A stretch of 7,546 nt of DNA from CALFBG01 sp045110315 (GTDB lineage: Bacteria; Bacteroidota; Bacteroidia; Chitinophagales; Saprospiraceae). Where the stretch lies: assembly GCA_045110315.1 (NCBI GenBank), contig JBGCFY010000267.1:1-7546 (forward strand), in the 5' to 3' direction. Each line of letters starts with the position of its first letter. Positions within the stretch are counted from its first letter, which is position 1. A model generated the notes under the pieces. The model searched no databases. It saw only the letters and a program-made list of their open reading frames with translations, and was not told the DNA's origin. Position numbers and translations under genes: made by a program. Below are positions 1-7,265 of this stretch, piece after piece.

Positions 1-3000
1 CTACGATTTCTTGAAAAGACTCCGCTAGATATTTTCGATTTAAATCGGACGAAAATAATTGAACAAAGGGTAAATGATATTGTGTACTACCTTCTAGTTG
101 ATCCGTAAACCAAAGTCGTTCTTGCTCAAATGATAAAACTAGATCTGTAGTAGTACTTAGTTTGGAAATCCTAGGTAAACGAGGTGCCGCAATTGTTTGA
201 GCTACATAATTCGCTAACTCATGAATTGTAGGGTAATTGAATAAATCTTCAATTTTGATTGTCAATTCCTCGAGATCACGTGCTGCGGCAACAATTTGCA
301 TTACCAACAGAGAATGACCACCAAGTTCAAAGAAGTTCTGGTGTATTCCAATGGATTCCCGTTGCAAAACTTCTTTCCAAATACTGGCTAAGCTTCGCTC
401 CAAATTGGTTTGTGGCAAAGTAAAAGTCTCTGTCGCTTGCTCAAGCTTAGCTCGCTGCAATAAAGCTAGCTCATCTACTTTTCCACTTTTCGTCAAAGGA
501 ATCATTTCTACGACGATCGTGCGGGTAGGAATCAAGTAAGCAGGCAAGCGTTCTTTGAGATAGTTTAGAATAGCATCAACTCTGAGTAAAGTCGTATTTG
601 AAGTTTGACTTACATAAGCAATTAACTGTTTTGATTGAGTTTCAGTGCCCGCAAGTAGGACTACGGCCTGCGCTACACCGGGAAACATTTTCAAGTTGGC
701 TTCGATCTCTCCCAACTCTATCCGAAACCCACGCAATTTAATTTGTTTGTCTTTTCTACCTTTAAAAGCGACACTTCCATCCGCTAACCAACAGGCTAAA
801 TCTCCCGTTTGATATAATTTTTTAGTCGCATCAAAAGGAGAAGTAATAAATTTTTCGGCGGTTAGTGCAGGTTGATTCCAATACCCACGTGCCAATCCAA
901 CTCCACCAATGTATAATTCCCCCGTAACTCCAATTGGTAAAAGCTGTTGCTGTTCATCAAGAACATAGAACTGTGTATTTCCAATCGGCTTTCCAATAGA
1001 GAGCTTATTTTTTTGAGGATGCTTTTCAGGTTGATAATGATCATAACTTGAGGTAATCGTTGTTTCTGTAGGACCATATTCATTGTAAAAATCAACATAA
1101 GTACTCCAAGCATCGGCTAAAGCCGTACTGCAAATTTCTCCTCCCGCACAGACCCGCTTCAAAGCATCGTAAGCGCGAGGAGTAAGTGTTTCTAGTAGAG
1201 AAGGCGTCGCGTGTAAGTGCGTAACTTTTTGGTGGTTTACTGCTTGGGCTAATTCCTCCGCATCAAGTAACGTTTCTTTTGACATGACAACGACCGTAGC
1301 TCCTCCACAAAGAGGAACAAAGATTTGTTCTAAAGAAGCATCAAAAACATAACTTGCCAGCAAGGCATGCTTATCGGTCGATTGTACCTCAAATGCTTCA
1401 ATAAAAAACTTAATTTCGTTGTATAAAGCGAAGTGTTCAATGGCAACACCTTTTGCCTGCCCAGTCGAACCCGAGGTATAAATAACGTAGGCTAGTGATT
1501 TTTCAGTTGGCGTATCCGACAAGCTGGTGGACGGAAAGATCTTGGTTGCTTCGTTATCCAAGAGATCCAGTAATTTTAAATTCTTTTGTTTAGCAAATAA
1601 AGAAAGATGCTGGGTTTGCGTAAGTACGATGGCCGTTTCGGTATCTGCTAGCAAATAGTCAATACGGCGCAAAGGATAATCTGGTGCAATCGGTACATAC
1701 GCTGCGCCTGATTTTAAAACGGCCAAAATAGCAATGATCATTTCTACCGAACGGTCCAAGCATAGTCCGATTAAGGTTTCTGGTTGCGCACCTAATGCTC
1801 GTAATTGCTGCGCCAACTGATTGGATTGCTCCGCTACGGCTCGATACGTTAATTGTGTTTCTTTAAAACTTATCGCAATTCGATCTGGGTGAAGTGCTAC
1901 TTGCCGCTCAAATAAATCAATCACCGTTTCTGGTTTGATCGCGCGATGCGTATCATTAAACGATACTAAAACTTGATCAAGTTCTTGCCTAGAAAGCCAA
2001 TTTAGGCTAGCGATTTTTTGTTGGGGTTGCGTAAATACTGCGGTGAGTATCTGCTCAAAATGCTTTGCCATTCGCGCAATCGTTGCTTCGGCAAATAAAG
2101 CAGTAGCATATTCAATCGTAAGCTTTATCCCCTCTCCTTCTTTTTCCTCTTTTAGCGTAAAGCTCAGGTCAAATTTTGTCAACGGTAAAGTATAAGTTAC
2201 TGGAATAGGACTCTCCCGATGTGTCTTTTGGTTAACTAGCAAACTGGACAAATCCAGGTCCTCTATGTCAAGACCGGACTCGTAGGCGAATAAGACTTGA
2301 AATAATGGGCTTCTGCTTCTATCTCGTTGAGTTACAACTCGATTAACAATTTTTTCAAAAGGTACTTCTTGGTGATCGTAAGCCGCCAAGGTTGTCGCTT
2401 TGACGAGTTGTAAAATTTCTAAAAAATTATCACTTGCACCAATCGTACTTCTCAGGGCTAAGCTATTGACAAAAAGACCAATCAATTCAGATACGTTGGC
2501 TTGATTACGATTCGCAACGGGCGTGCCGACACAGATATCTTCTTGTCCGGTATACTTATGTAAAAGAATTTTAAAAGCCGCCAAGAGCACCATAAATTTC
2601 GTGGCATTTTCTCTTTTTGCCAATGCTACTACTTCGACGAATAGCGTAGGTGCTAACGATAATTGATATTGCTTCCCTACTGTGCTTTGAATCGGAGGCC
2701 GTTCGTAGTCCGTGGGAAGGTTTAAGGTTTCAAGTCCACTTAATTGTGTTTCCCAGTACTGTATTTTATCACTTAAGAAAGTTTCCGTTAGGTATTTCCG
2801 TTGCCACAAAGCATAATCAAGATATTGTAAAGACAACTTCGGTAGGTTAAGCGATTTTTGCTTGCGCTTACTTTGGTATAATGCAACTAATTCTTCCAAC
2901 AAAATCGTATTCGACCAGCCATCCGCTGCGATGTGGTGAATGACAAGTAAACATAAATATTTATGTTCCGCTAACTGAAACAACGTTACCCGCAAAGGGA

Positions 3001-6000
3001 AATCTTTTGTCAAATCAAATGCTTTCGTCAACTCATCGGGTACGATGGATGCTAGATCCTCTGGGTTAGTTTTTGTGTGATCTGCCTCTCCTAGCGACCA
3101 ATCTTTTGCTACTAAAAGCCGTTGGTAGACTTTTCCGTTTTCTTCGTAGCAAACCGTTCGAAGTGGAACGTGTCGTTCTATAATTGTTTGAAAACTAGCT
3201 GCGAATATTTCAAGATCAAGATCGCCCGACAATTCTTGAACGAAAGTCATATGATAAGCTGTACTTCCTTCCAATTGATCAATAAACCACAAACGTTCTT
3301 GTGCAAAAGATAAAGGAATGCGATCAGGACGCTCTTGTATGCTTAGGCTTGGTAAGGTCGTTGATGCTCCTTGCCTCCTCACAAAATGAGCCAACGCTGC
3401 AATTGTTGGATAATCAAAGATATTTTTAAAAGAAAGCTCAACTTGTAATGTTTCCCGAATAGCGACTAAGAGTTGGCTTGCTAAGAGGGAATGACCACCG
3501 AGTTCGAAAAAATTATCGTGGATCCCTACTTTAGCTAGCTCCAAAATGTGCTGCCAAAGTTCTACCAATTGAACTTCTAGCGGGAAACGCCCCGCCGTGT
3601 AGACTTGTGTGCGCACCAAAGAAGTTTCGATTTTGGCTAACGCAGGTTTATCGATTTTACCATTTGAGGTCAAGGGAAATTCGGTCAGTTCAGTTAGGTA
3701 CGCCGGAACCATATAACTTGGCAAACGACTTTGCAGGTAATTGCGCAATTCAATGGCTGTAACTACTTTAGCCGTAGTCAATGGAAGGTAATAGAGTGCT
3801 AGCGCCTGTTGATCTGTTTCCGTATTTTTGGCGATCACCACGGCATTTTCTACCAATTTAGCTTTGCGCAAAACAGATTCAATTTCCCCTAATTCAATCC
3901 GGTGACCTCGAATTTTGACTTGATCATCTACTCTACCTATATATTCCAGTTCTCCATTGGCTAACCAACGAACTAGGTCTCCGGTTCGGTAGATCCGTGT
4001 ATTTTTAGTTTTCCCAAAAGGGTTAATAATAAATTTTTCTGCCGTTAAATTAGGTCGATGTAAATAGCCCGCCGCGAGTCCATCGCCTCCAATTACTAAT
4101 TCCCCAATGCTACCGATCGGAGCCAAAGTAAGATTCGTGTTGCTCGATGCGCCGTCGTCTGGCGCAAGCACATATACTTGCGTATTCGCAATCGGTTTTC
4201 CAATTGTAACTCGTTCTCCAGCTTGCAAGCACTTACTCGTAGACCAAATCGTCGTCTCCGTTGGACCGTACAAATTCCAAACGGGTTGAGTACTTAAACT
4301 CGTTAAGGTATTTTTAAGTTTTTCACTAATTGCTTCCCCACCAGAGAGTAGCGTTGCATTTTCTTTATTTTTCCAATTACACGCAAGTAATAACTTCCAA
4401 GTAGAAGGCGTTGCTTGGATGTAATCGACTGGCGTTTTTGCGAGCACTTTTTGCAAGGCGTAACCGTCTGTCGCCGTATCTCGGTCGACAAGGATGATTT
4501 CGGAACCTTGAAGTAAGGGAAGGTAGAGTTCGAGATAAGCAATGTCAAAGCTGTAAGTTGTCAAGGCAAGAAAGCGCTTAGGCTTGGAAGCAACTGGGCA
4601 AATTTCTTGTTGCATTGCTATCAAAAAATTTACCAATCCTCGATGTTTTACCATCACGCCCTTGGGTTTCCCCGTTGAACCGGAGGTATAAATTACGTAG
4701 ACCAGTTCGTCAACAGCTATGGATACGGCTAATTTGGCGGTTGACTCTTGCTGAGATTCCGCAAAAATGGTAGTCGTTCCAAAGAAACTTGCTTTCGTTT
4801 GAGGACGGAAAGTTGTTGATAAAGCTTCGTCGATCAAAAAGCATTTTAATTTCGCATCTGCTAAGATAAAATTTATCCGATCAGCCGGATAACTAGGATC
4901 AATGGGAATATAAACCGCTCCAAGTTTTTGTACGGCTAATAAGCAAATCAACATCTCCTCGGTGCGAGCTAAACAAAGACCAATGAGTTCTTGCGGTTGA
5001 ATCCCTTGCTTTTGTAAATATCTTGCTACTTGATTCGCTTTTTCTTCTAGTGCCTGATAGCTCAGCGTTTTTAAGTTGCTTCGTAAAGCGACATTTTGGG
5101 GCGTAAGTTTAGCTTGTGCTTCAAATAAATCTATGAAGGTTTTATCTTGTGGATAAATTGTGGTGGCGGGGTTAAATTCGTGCAGTAAGAGTTTACGTTC
5201 CGCCGAAGGCAGTAAGGAAATATTTGCAACAGCTAAGGTTAAATTATTAGAAAATTGTTCTAGAATAAATAGAAATCGCTTTGCCAGCAATGCTGCTTCT
5301 GGCGGAGAAAAATAAGCTGTTTGGTAGCTAATTTTTAATTCTAGCGGATGAGTATCGCCATAATCACACCAACGAATTTCAAGTGGACTATGTTTTTCTT
5401 CACTGGCAATAAAGTTAGATTTTGTGGTAAGTCCAGCAAATGAAAGTTCAAAGTTTAAATAATCATAAAGCACCTCAATTTCAAATAATTGTGCTCGTCC
5501 TTGCCCGAATAATTTCAACGCACGATTTAAGTGGCTAATGGGATAGTTTTGGTGGCGGTAATCTGACCGCTGTTGTTTTTTGATTGCACGGATGAGTTCT
5601 TCTACCGTTTGGGTCGACGAATATTTTGCTTTTAAAGGCATTACGCCGGTAAACATTCCAGCCGTTTTCCGCAAGGTTCTATTGCTCCGCTTGTGAATAG
5701 GCACCCCAAATACCATTTCAGTTTGCGCTTTAGTTTGACCAAAATAAATCGTTAGTGCGGCGAGACTGAGTTGTTGCAGACTTGTTCCTAGCTGTTCATT
5801 CAGTTGTTCGAAGGAACTTCTCTGTTTTTCCGTTAGGACTATACTTAACATTCCTCCTATTTCCGCAGAAGGCGTTTCGTTTTGCTGAGGTTGAGATAAT
5901 ATTGGATGAGGAATTTCCGTAAAATGTGCCTGCCAGTACGCTGCATCTTTCTGATAAGCTACCGTTTGTAAATATTCGGAAGATTGTTGAACAACTTCTT

Positions 6001-6571
6001 CATAACTAGGGTAAATGATGGACTGAAGAGGATCTTTTCCGGTTGTTAACTGAGAATATTGTTGAGCAATGTGTTGCATGATAATGGAAAAACCAAAACC
6101 ATCTGTAATCAAGTGATGATAGCGCATAAACCACCAATGTTCCGTAGCGCCGACCTTCAGGATTATATTTTCATAAAGTTGTGTTGCGGCTAATTCATAG
6201 GGATGATTAAAACGATTTTGCATCCAATTTTGAGCCGCTTGTGTTGGATTTTTTGCTTGAGAAAAATCAATTTCGGTGATGGTAGCAGATGAAAATTCGC
6301 CGAGAAAACTGCATTGAGGACTAATGCCTCTTAAATCAAACTTCAATCGTAAAACATCAAAATAATTAGCTAAGGTTTTTAAACAATACGTAAAGCAGTC
6401 TTTATCCAAATGACCTGTTATCACAATATACCCGCCTACATTATAATAAGCTCGTTCAGGATGAATCGACTGATCAAAATAGACCTCCTGTTGTGCAAGA
6501 TGCAACGGATAGCATTTAAGATCAGATACTGGTGTAGGACCAGTAGCGTCAGGAAGCGGGTTAGTATTCAT
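1..6571 (-). CDS. Multimodular non-ribosomal peptide synthetase, C-A-T-C-A-T-C..., 3' end beyond window
   Basis: This is a cytosolic assembly-line enzyme that activates amino acids as aminoacyl-AMP, loads them on phosphopantetheine arms and condenses them into a peptide. The visible 2,190 residues carry C1 (~20-455), A1 (~475-975), T1 (~993-1060), C2 (~1080-1520), A2 (~1548-2035), T2 (~2052-2120) and the start of C3 (~2140 on). Core motifs are intact: HHLITDG and HHIAADG in the C domains, TSGSTGKPKG and TSGSTGQAKG in the A domains, and LGGHS in both carriers. ATG 6571 is chosen because an in-frame TAG lies at 6632-6634, no other ATG lies between them, and C1 begins only about 17 residues in. 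No Shine-Dalgarno sequence precedes it. The reading frame is open at base 1, so the last codon in view is at 2-4. A1 predicts glycine and A2 is unassigned. No epimerization or release domain is visible. The N-terminus shows no obvious docking helix or formylation domain. The natural product is not identifiable from this part. Confidence 0.97.
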   Translation of the reverse strand, partial: MNTNPLPDATGPTPVSDLKCYPLHLAQQEVYFDQSIHPERAYYNVGGYIVITGHLDKDCFTYCLKTLANYFDVLRLKFDLRGISPQCSFLGEFSSATITEIDFSQAKNPTQAAQNWMQNRFNHPYELAATQLYENIILKVGATEHWWFMRYHHLITDGFGFSIIMQHIAQQYSQLTTGKDPLQSIIYPSYEEVVQQSSEYLQTVAYQKDAAYWQAHFTEIPHPILSQPQQNETPSAEIGGMLSIVLTEKQRSSFEQLNEQLGTSLQQLSLAALTIYFGQTKAQTEMVFGVPIHKRSNRTLRKTAGMFTGVMPLKAKYSSTQTVEELIRAIKKQQRSDYRHQNYPISHLNRALKLFGQGRAQLFEIEVLYDYLNFELSFAGLTTKSNFIASEEKHSPLEIRWCDYGDTHPLELKISYQTAYFSPPEAALLAKRFLFILEQFSNNLTLAVANISLLPSAERKLLLHEFNPATTIYPQDKTFIDLFEAQAKLTPQNVALRSNLKTLSYQALEEKANQVARYLQKQGIQPQELIGLCLARTEEMLICLLAVQKLGAVYIPIDPSYPADRINFILADAKLKCFLIDEALSTTFRPQTKASFFGTTTIFAESQQESTAKLAVSIAVDELVYVIYTSGSTGKPKGVMVKHRGLVNFLIAMQQEICPVASKPKRFLALTTYSFDIAYLELYLPLLQGSEIILVDRDTATDGYALQKVLAKTPVDYIQATPSTWKLLLACNWKNKENATLLSGGEAISEKLKNTLTSLSTQPVWNLYGPTETTIWSTSKCLQAGERVTIGKPIANTQVYVLAPDDGASSNTNLTLAPIGSIGELVIGGDGLAAGYLHRPNLTAEKFIINPFGKTKNTRIYRTGDLVRWLANGELEYIGRVDDQVKIRGHRIELGEIESVLRKAKLVENAVVIAKNTETDQQALALYYLPLTTAKVVTAIELRNYLQSRLPSYMVPAYLTELTEFPLTSNGKIDKPALAKIETSLVRTQVYTAGRFPLEVQLVELWQHILELAKVGIHDNFFELGGHSLLASQLLVAIRETLQVELSFKNIFDYPTIAALAHFVRRQGASTTLPSLSIQERPDRIPLSFAQERLWFIDQLEGSTAYHMTFVQELSGDLDLEIFAASFQTIIERHVPLRTVCYEENGKVYQRLLVAKDWSLGEADHTKTNPEDLASIVPDELTKAFDLTKDFPLRVTLFQLAEHKYLCLLVIHHIAADGWSNTILLEELVALYQSKRKQKSLNLPKLSLQYLDYALWQRKYLTETFLSDKIQYWETQLSGLETLNLPTDYERPPIQSTVGKQYQLSLAPTLFVEVVALAKRENATKFMVLLAAFKILLHKYTGQEDICVGTPVANRNQANVSELIGLFVNSLALRSTIGASDNFLEILQLVKATTLAAYDHQEVPFEKIVNRVVTQRDRSRSPLFQVLFAYESGLDIEDLDLSSLLVNQKTHRESPIPVTYTLPLTKFDLSFTLKEEKEGEGIKLTIEYATALFAEATIARMAKHFEQILTAVFTQPQQKIASLNWLSRQELDQVLVSFNDTHRAIKPETVIDLFERQVALHPDRIAISFKETQLTYRAVAEQSNQLAQQLRALGAQPETLIGLCLDRSVEMIIAILAVLKSGAAYVPIAPDYPLRRIDYLLADTETAIVLTQTQHLSLFAKQKNLKLLDLLDNEATKIFPSTSLSDTPTEKSLAYVIYTSGSTGQAKGVAIEHFALYNEIKFFIEAFEVQSTDKHALLASYVFDASLEQIFVPLCGGATVVVMSKETLLDAEELAQAVNHQKVTHLHATPSLLETLTPRAYDALKRVCAGGEICSTALADAWSTYVDFYNEYGPTETTITSSYDHYQPEKHPQKNKLSIGKPIGNTQFYVLDEQQQLLPIGVTGELYIGGVGLARGYWNQPALTAEKFITSPFDATKKLYQTGDLACWLADGSVAFKGRKDKQIKLRGFRIELGEIEANLKMFPGVAQAVVLLAGTETQSKQLIAYVSQTSNTTLLRVDAILNYLKERLPAYLIPTRTIVVEMIPLTKSGKVDELALLQRAKLEQATETFTLPQTNLERSLASIWKEVLQRESIGIHQNFFELGGHSLLVMQIVAAARDLEELTIKIEDLFNYPTIHELANYVAQTIAAPRLPRISKLSTTTDLVLSFEQERLWFTDQLEGSTQYHLPFVQLFSSDLNRKYLAESFQEIV
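2..154 (-). other. NRPS condensation domain C3, N-terminal fragment cut by window edge
   Basis: Residues ~2140-2190. Only the opening motif LSFEQERLWFTDQLEGS and about 30 further residues are visible. It closely parallels the start of C2 (LSFAQERLWFIDQLEGS), so the protein continues into at least a third module. The catalytic histidine motif lies outside the window and activity cannot be judged. Confidence 0.88.
212..418 (-). other. NRPS carrier (thiolation, PCP) domain T2
   Basis: Residues ~2052-2120. It carries NFFELGGHSLL with S2087 as the phosphopantetheine attachment serine. It is followed, after a short linker, by the start of C3. The motif is the same as in T1, while the flanking helices differ (RESIGIHQ here, LAKVGIHD in T1). 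This is consistent with an old module duplication rather than a recent one. Confidence 0.92.
467..1930 (-). other. NRPS adenylation domain A2, substrate unassigned
   Basis: Residues ~1548-2035. Core motifs are TSGSTGQAKG (1699-1708), FDASLEQ (A4), NEYGPTETTIT (A5), GELYIGGVGLARGYW (A6), YQTGDL (A7), QIKLRGFRIELGEIE (A8) and SGKVDE (A10, catalytic K2031). The pocket residues, placed by the same conserved anchors as in A1, are D1744, A1745, E1748, H1787, C1808, G1810, E1831, I1839, T1840 and K2031, giving DAEHCGEITK. D1744 and K2031 are the usual alpha-amino and carboxylate contacts, so an alpha-amino acid is expected. I recall no exact code match. Two acidic pocket residues and a histidine suggest a polar or cationic side chain, but that is only inference. 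Confidence 0.9.
2012..3334 (-). other. NRPS condensation domain C2
   Basis: Residues ~1080-1520. It starts with PLSFAQERLWFIDQLEGS (1086 on). The active-site motif HHIAADGWS is at 1212-1220 with H1213 catalytic. Later motifs YLDYALWQR, IGLFVNSLALR and HQEVPFEKIV are all recognisable. The second core motif reads RHVPLRT, with valine where glutamate is usual. It should join the chain on T1 (ending in Gly) to the residue loaded on T2. No epimerase lies upstream and no dual C/E-type extra histidine motif is visible near its N-terminus, so an ordinary LCL-like role is inferred. Confidence 0.92.
3392..3595 (-). other. NRPS carrier (thiolation, PCP) domain T1
   Basis: Residues ~993-1060. The attachment motif NFFELGGHSLL is complete. 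S1028 is the serine that should receive the 4'-phosphopantetheine arm from a phosphopantetheinyl transferase encoded elsewhere. The domain sits directly between A1 and C2, with no epimerization domain, so it is expected to present L- or achiral aminoacyl groups. Glycine from A1 fits this. Confidence 0.93.
3647..5149 (-). other. NRPS adenylation domain A1, predicted glycine-activating
   Basis: Residues ~475-975. Core motifs appear in order: TSGSTGKPKG (629-638, phosphate-binding loop), FDIAYLE (A4), NLYGPTETTIW (A5), GELVIGGDGLAAGY (A6), YRTGDL (A7), QVKIRGHRIELGEIE (A8) and NGKID (A10). The catalytic lysine is K972. Aligning by eye to the gramicidin synthetase Phe domain gives these pocket residues: D676, I677, L680, Q719, L742, G744, L767, I775, W776, K972. 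This is code DILQLGLIWK. The string matches the established glycine code, so glycine is the expected substrate. The alignment is manual, but each pocket position is anchored by a conserved neighbour (SFD, ATPS, GGE, YGPTE). Confidence 0.92.
5207..6514 (-). other. NRPS condensation domain C1 (N-terminal, starter-like)
   Basis: Residues ~20-455 of the synthetase. The catalytic motif HHLITDG is complete at residues 152-158, with H153 as the expected second catalytic histidine, so the domain should be active. The first core motif reads PLHLAQQEVYFDQ (22-34) and is followed by YNVGGY (43-48). The second core motif, normally RHExLRT, is altered to YFDVLRLKF (70-78). From family knowledge, these variations recur in condensation domains at the very start of NRPS proteins, which take an acyl donor or the chain from a separate protein. 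Since no carrier domain precedes it here, its donor must come in trans: an acyl-CoA or acyl-ACP, or the last carrier of another NRPS. Which of these applies cannot be decided from the window. Confidence 0.88.
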
Positions 6572-6598
6572 CGTAGTATGGCTAATTAAGTACCAATA

Positions 6599-6606
6599 CA
6601 AATTTA
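6599..6606 (-). promoter_or_regulatory. Possible TAnnTTTG-type -7 promoter element for the NRPS gene
   Basis: The minus strand reads TAAATTTG 28 bases before the ATG, matching the TAnnTTTG -7 consensus known for Bacteroidota. It would give a leader of roughly 20 nt. No TTG-type -33 element sits at the usual distance of about 19-21 bases, and the region is so AT-rich that a chance match is quite possible. The bases just before the ATG show no Shine-Dalgarno sequence, which is common in that phylum. Confidence 0.25.
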
Positions 6607-6631
6607 ATGGCAATTTAATTTTGCATGGGTA

Positions 6632-6798
6632 CTAAAGTAAGCGCGCAAATTAATATACTTACTATCTTCGGCATCTTTTGAGTTTATGCTTCTTTGTTTT
6701 TTCATTGCGTACCGCTGGGTATGCACTTCAAAAACACATCGTCTAAACTCAAAATATACTCGAATGTATTGGTAAAATAATTTTGCGCACTTACTTAG
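6632..6798. repeat. 167-bp imperfect palindrome, MITE-like, upstream of the NRPS start
   Basis: Arms 6632-6713 and 6718-6798 are inverted copies around a 4-base loop (6714-6717). By my hand alignment about 57 of 83 positions match. The best concentric pairs are 6632-6649 with 6782-6798 (16 matches, one mismatch, one gap), 6667-6670 with 6761-6764, 6676-6686 with 6744-6754 (11/11), 6695-6701 with 6730-6736 (7/7) and 6706-6713 with 6718-6725 (7/8, with one G-T pair). It contains no gene. Its left end also supplies the in-frame TAG that bounds the NRPS reading frame. No clear target-site duplication flanks it. If transcribed toward the NRPS it would form a long leader hairpin. Confidence 0.75.
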
Positions 6799-6815
6799 TT
6801 CAAAAATAGACTAAA

Positions 6816-6899
6816 TACAGTGTTTGTTTTTATTACTCAACGTCAATAAAGTTCTTCAATAAAAACAAAATTAATTTCCTTAAGATTGAATACACTGTA
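6816..6899. repeat. 84-bp inverted repeat with perfect 8-bp ends and 12-bp inner arms
   Basis: The ends tacagtgt (6816-6823) and acactgta (6892-6899) are perfect inverted copies. Inside, tttgtttttatt (6823-6834) pairs with aataaaaacaaa (6858-6869), 12/12. The two pairings are not concentric: the right side has about 22 extra bases between the inner and outer arms. The sequence is low in complexity, so part of the match is cheap. It could be another small palindromic element or a binding-site array. Confidence 0.45.
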
Positions 6900-7170
6900 A
6901 TTTAAATTAGTTGAAAACTCCAAAAATGTTTGTGAATTGATCTTTTTGAATTATTAAACAACTTCATTAAATGCTTGAACTGTTTTCCCTTCAATTCAAA
7001 CTCGTACATCCCTTAAGTACACCGTTTACTAAGCAGATAAAATGCTCGAACAAAATGAAATAAAGTTTTGAAATGATACAATGAGTACATTGTGTAATAA
7101 ATAATACTTCAGCTACAATGTACCTAAGCTTTAAAATGGTATGTGCCGAGATGATTCTTTTACCAATTAT
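6900..7170. other. AT-rich non-coding stretch with short repeats
   Basis: No convincing gene is seen here. There is an 11/12 direct repeat, aaatgcttgaac (6969-6980) and aaatgctcgaac (7040-7051). There is also a perfect 9-bp inverted repeat, gtacattgt (7085-7093) with acaatgtac (7115-7123), separated by 21 bases. No clean stem followed by a T-run was found on either strand. Confidence 0.5.
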
Positions 7171-7174
7171 AAGT

Positions 7175-7254
7175 AAGTAGTTTGCAGCATTAAATTAACT
7201 AATAACTTGAAAGCCTTTTAAGCTTATTGTAAACTCAATTTCCGCGAACTACTT
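7175..7254. repeat. 80-bp MITE-like element, short form
   Basis: It begins aagtagtttgc and ends gcgaactactt, which are inverted copies matching at 10 of 11 positions. Its first 51 bases match 7255-7305 at 48/51, and its last part (7223-7254, extending to 7257) matches 7385-7419 at 34/35. It therefore equals the neighbouring long element minus 82 internal bases. It abuts that element directly at 7254/7255. No coding content is seen. Confidence 0.7.
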
Positions 7255-7265
7255 AAGTAGTTCGC
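7244..7265. repeat. Perfect 22-bp palindrome at the junction of the two elements
   Basis: The right end of the short element (gcgaactactt) meets the left end of the long element (aagtagttcgc) with no bases between them, producing an 11+11 perfect palindrome with an AflII-like cttaag centre. It is best explained as two abutted element ends rather than an independent operator, though a dimeric regulator could also bind such a site. Confidence 0.75.

Noticed and set aside
351..539. Plus-strand open frame of 62 codons
   Set aside because: It runs antisense to the A2/T2 coding sequence of the NRPS, whose motifs are unambiguous; it has no recognisable domain.
862..1113. Minus-strand open frame of 83 codons
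   Set aside because: It lies in another frame inside A2, across the A5-A6 core motifs of the real frame, so it is a shadow.
2650..3313. Two plus-strand open frames (2650-2850 and 3122-3313)
   Set aside because: Both are antisense to the C2 domain and show no protein-like features.
2012..3595. Possible epimerization or dual C/E domain after T1
   Set aside because: T1 leads straight into one C domain of normal length, and no extra N-terminal histidine motif is seen. Glycine from A1 would not need epimerization.
4107..4548. Plus-strand frame 4107-4289 and minus-strand frame 4303-4548
   Set aside because: Both overlap the A1 pocket region, which is clearly coded in the main minus-strand frame.
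6572..6590. Shine-Dalgarno site for the NRPS gene
   Set aside because: The minus-strand bases before ATG 6571 read tagccatactacg, with no AGGAG-like run.
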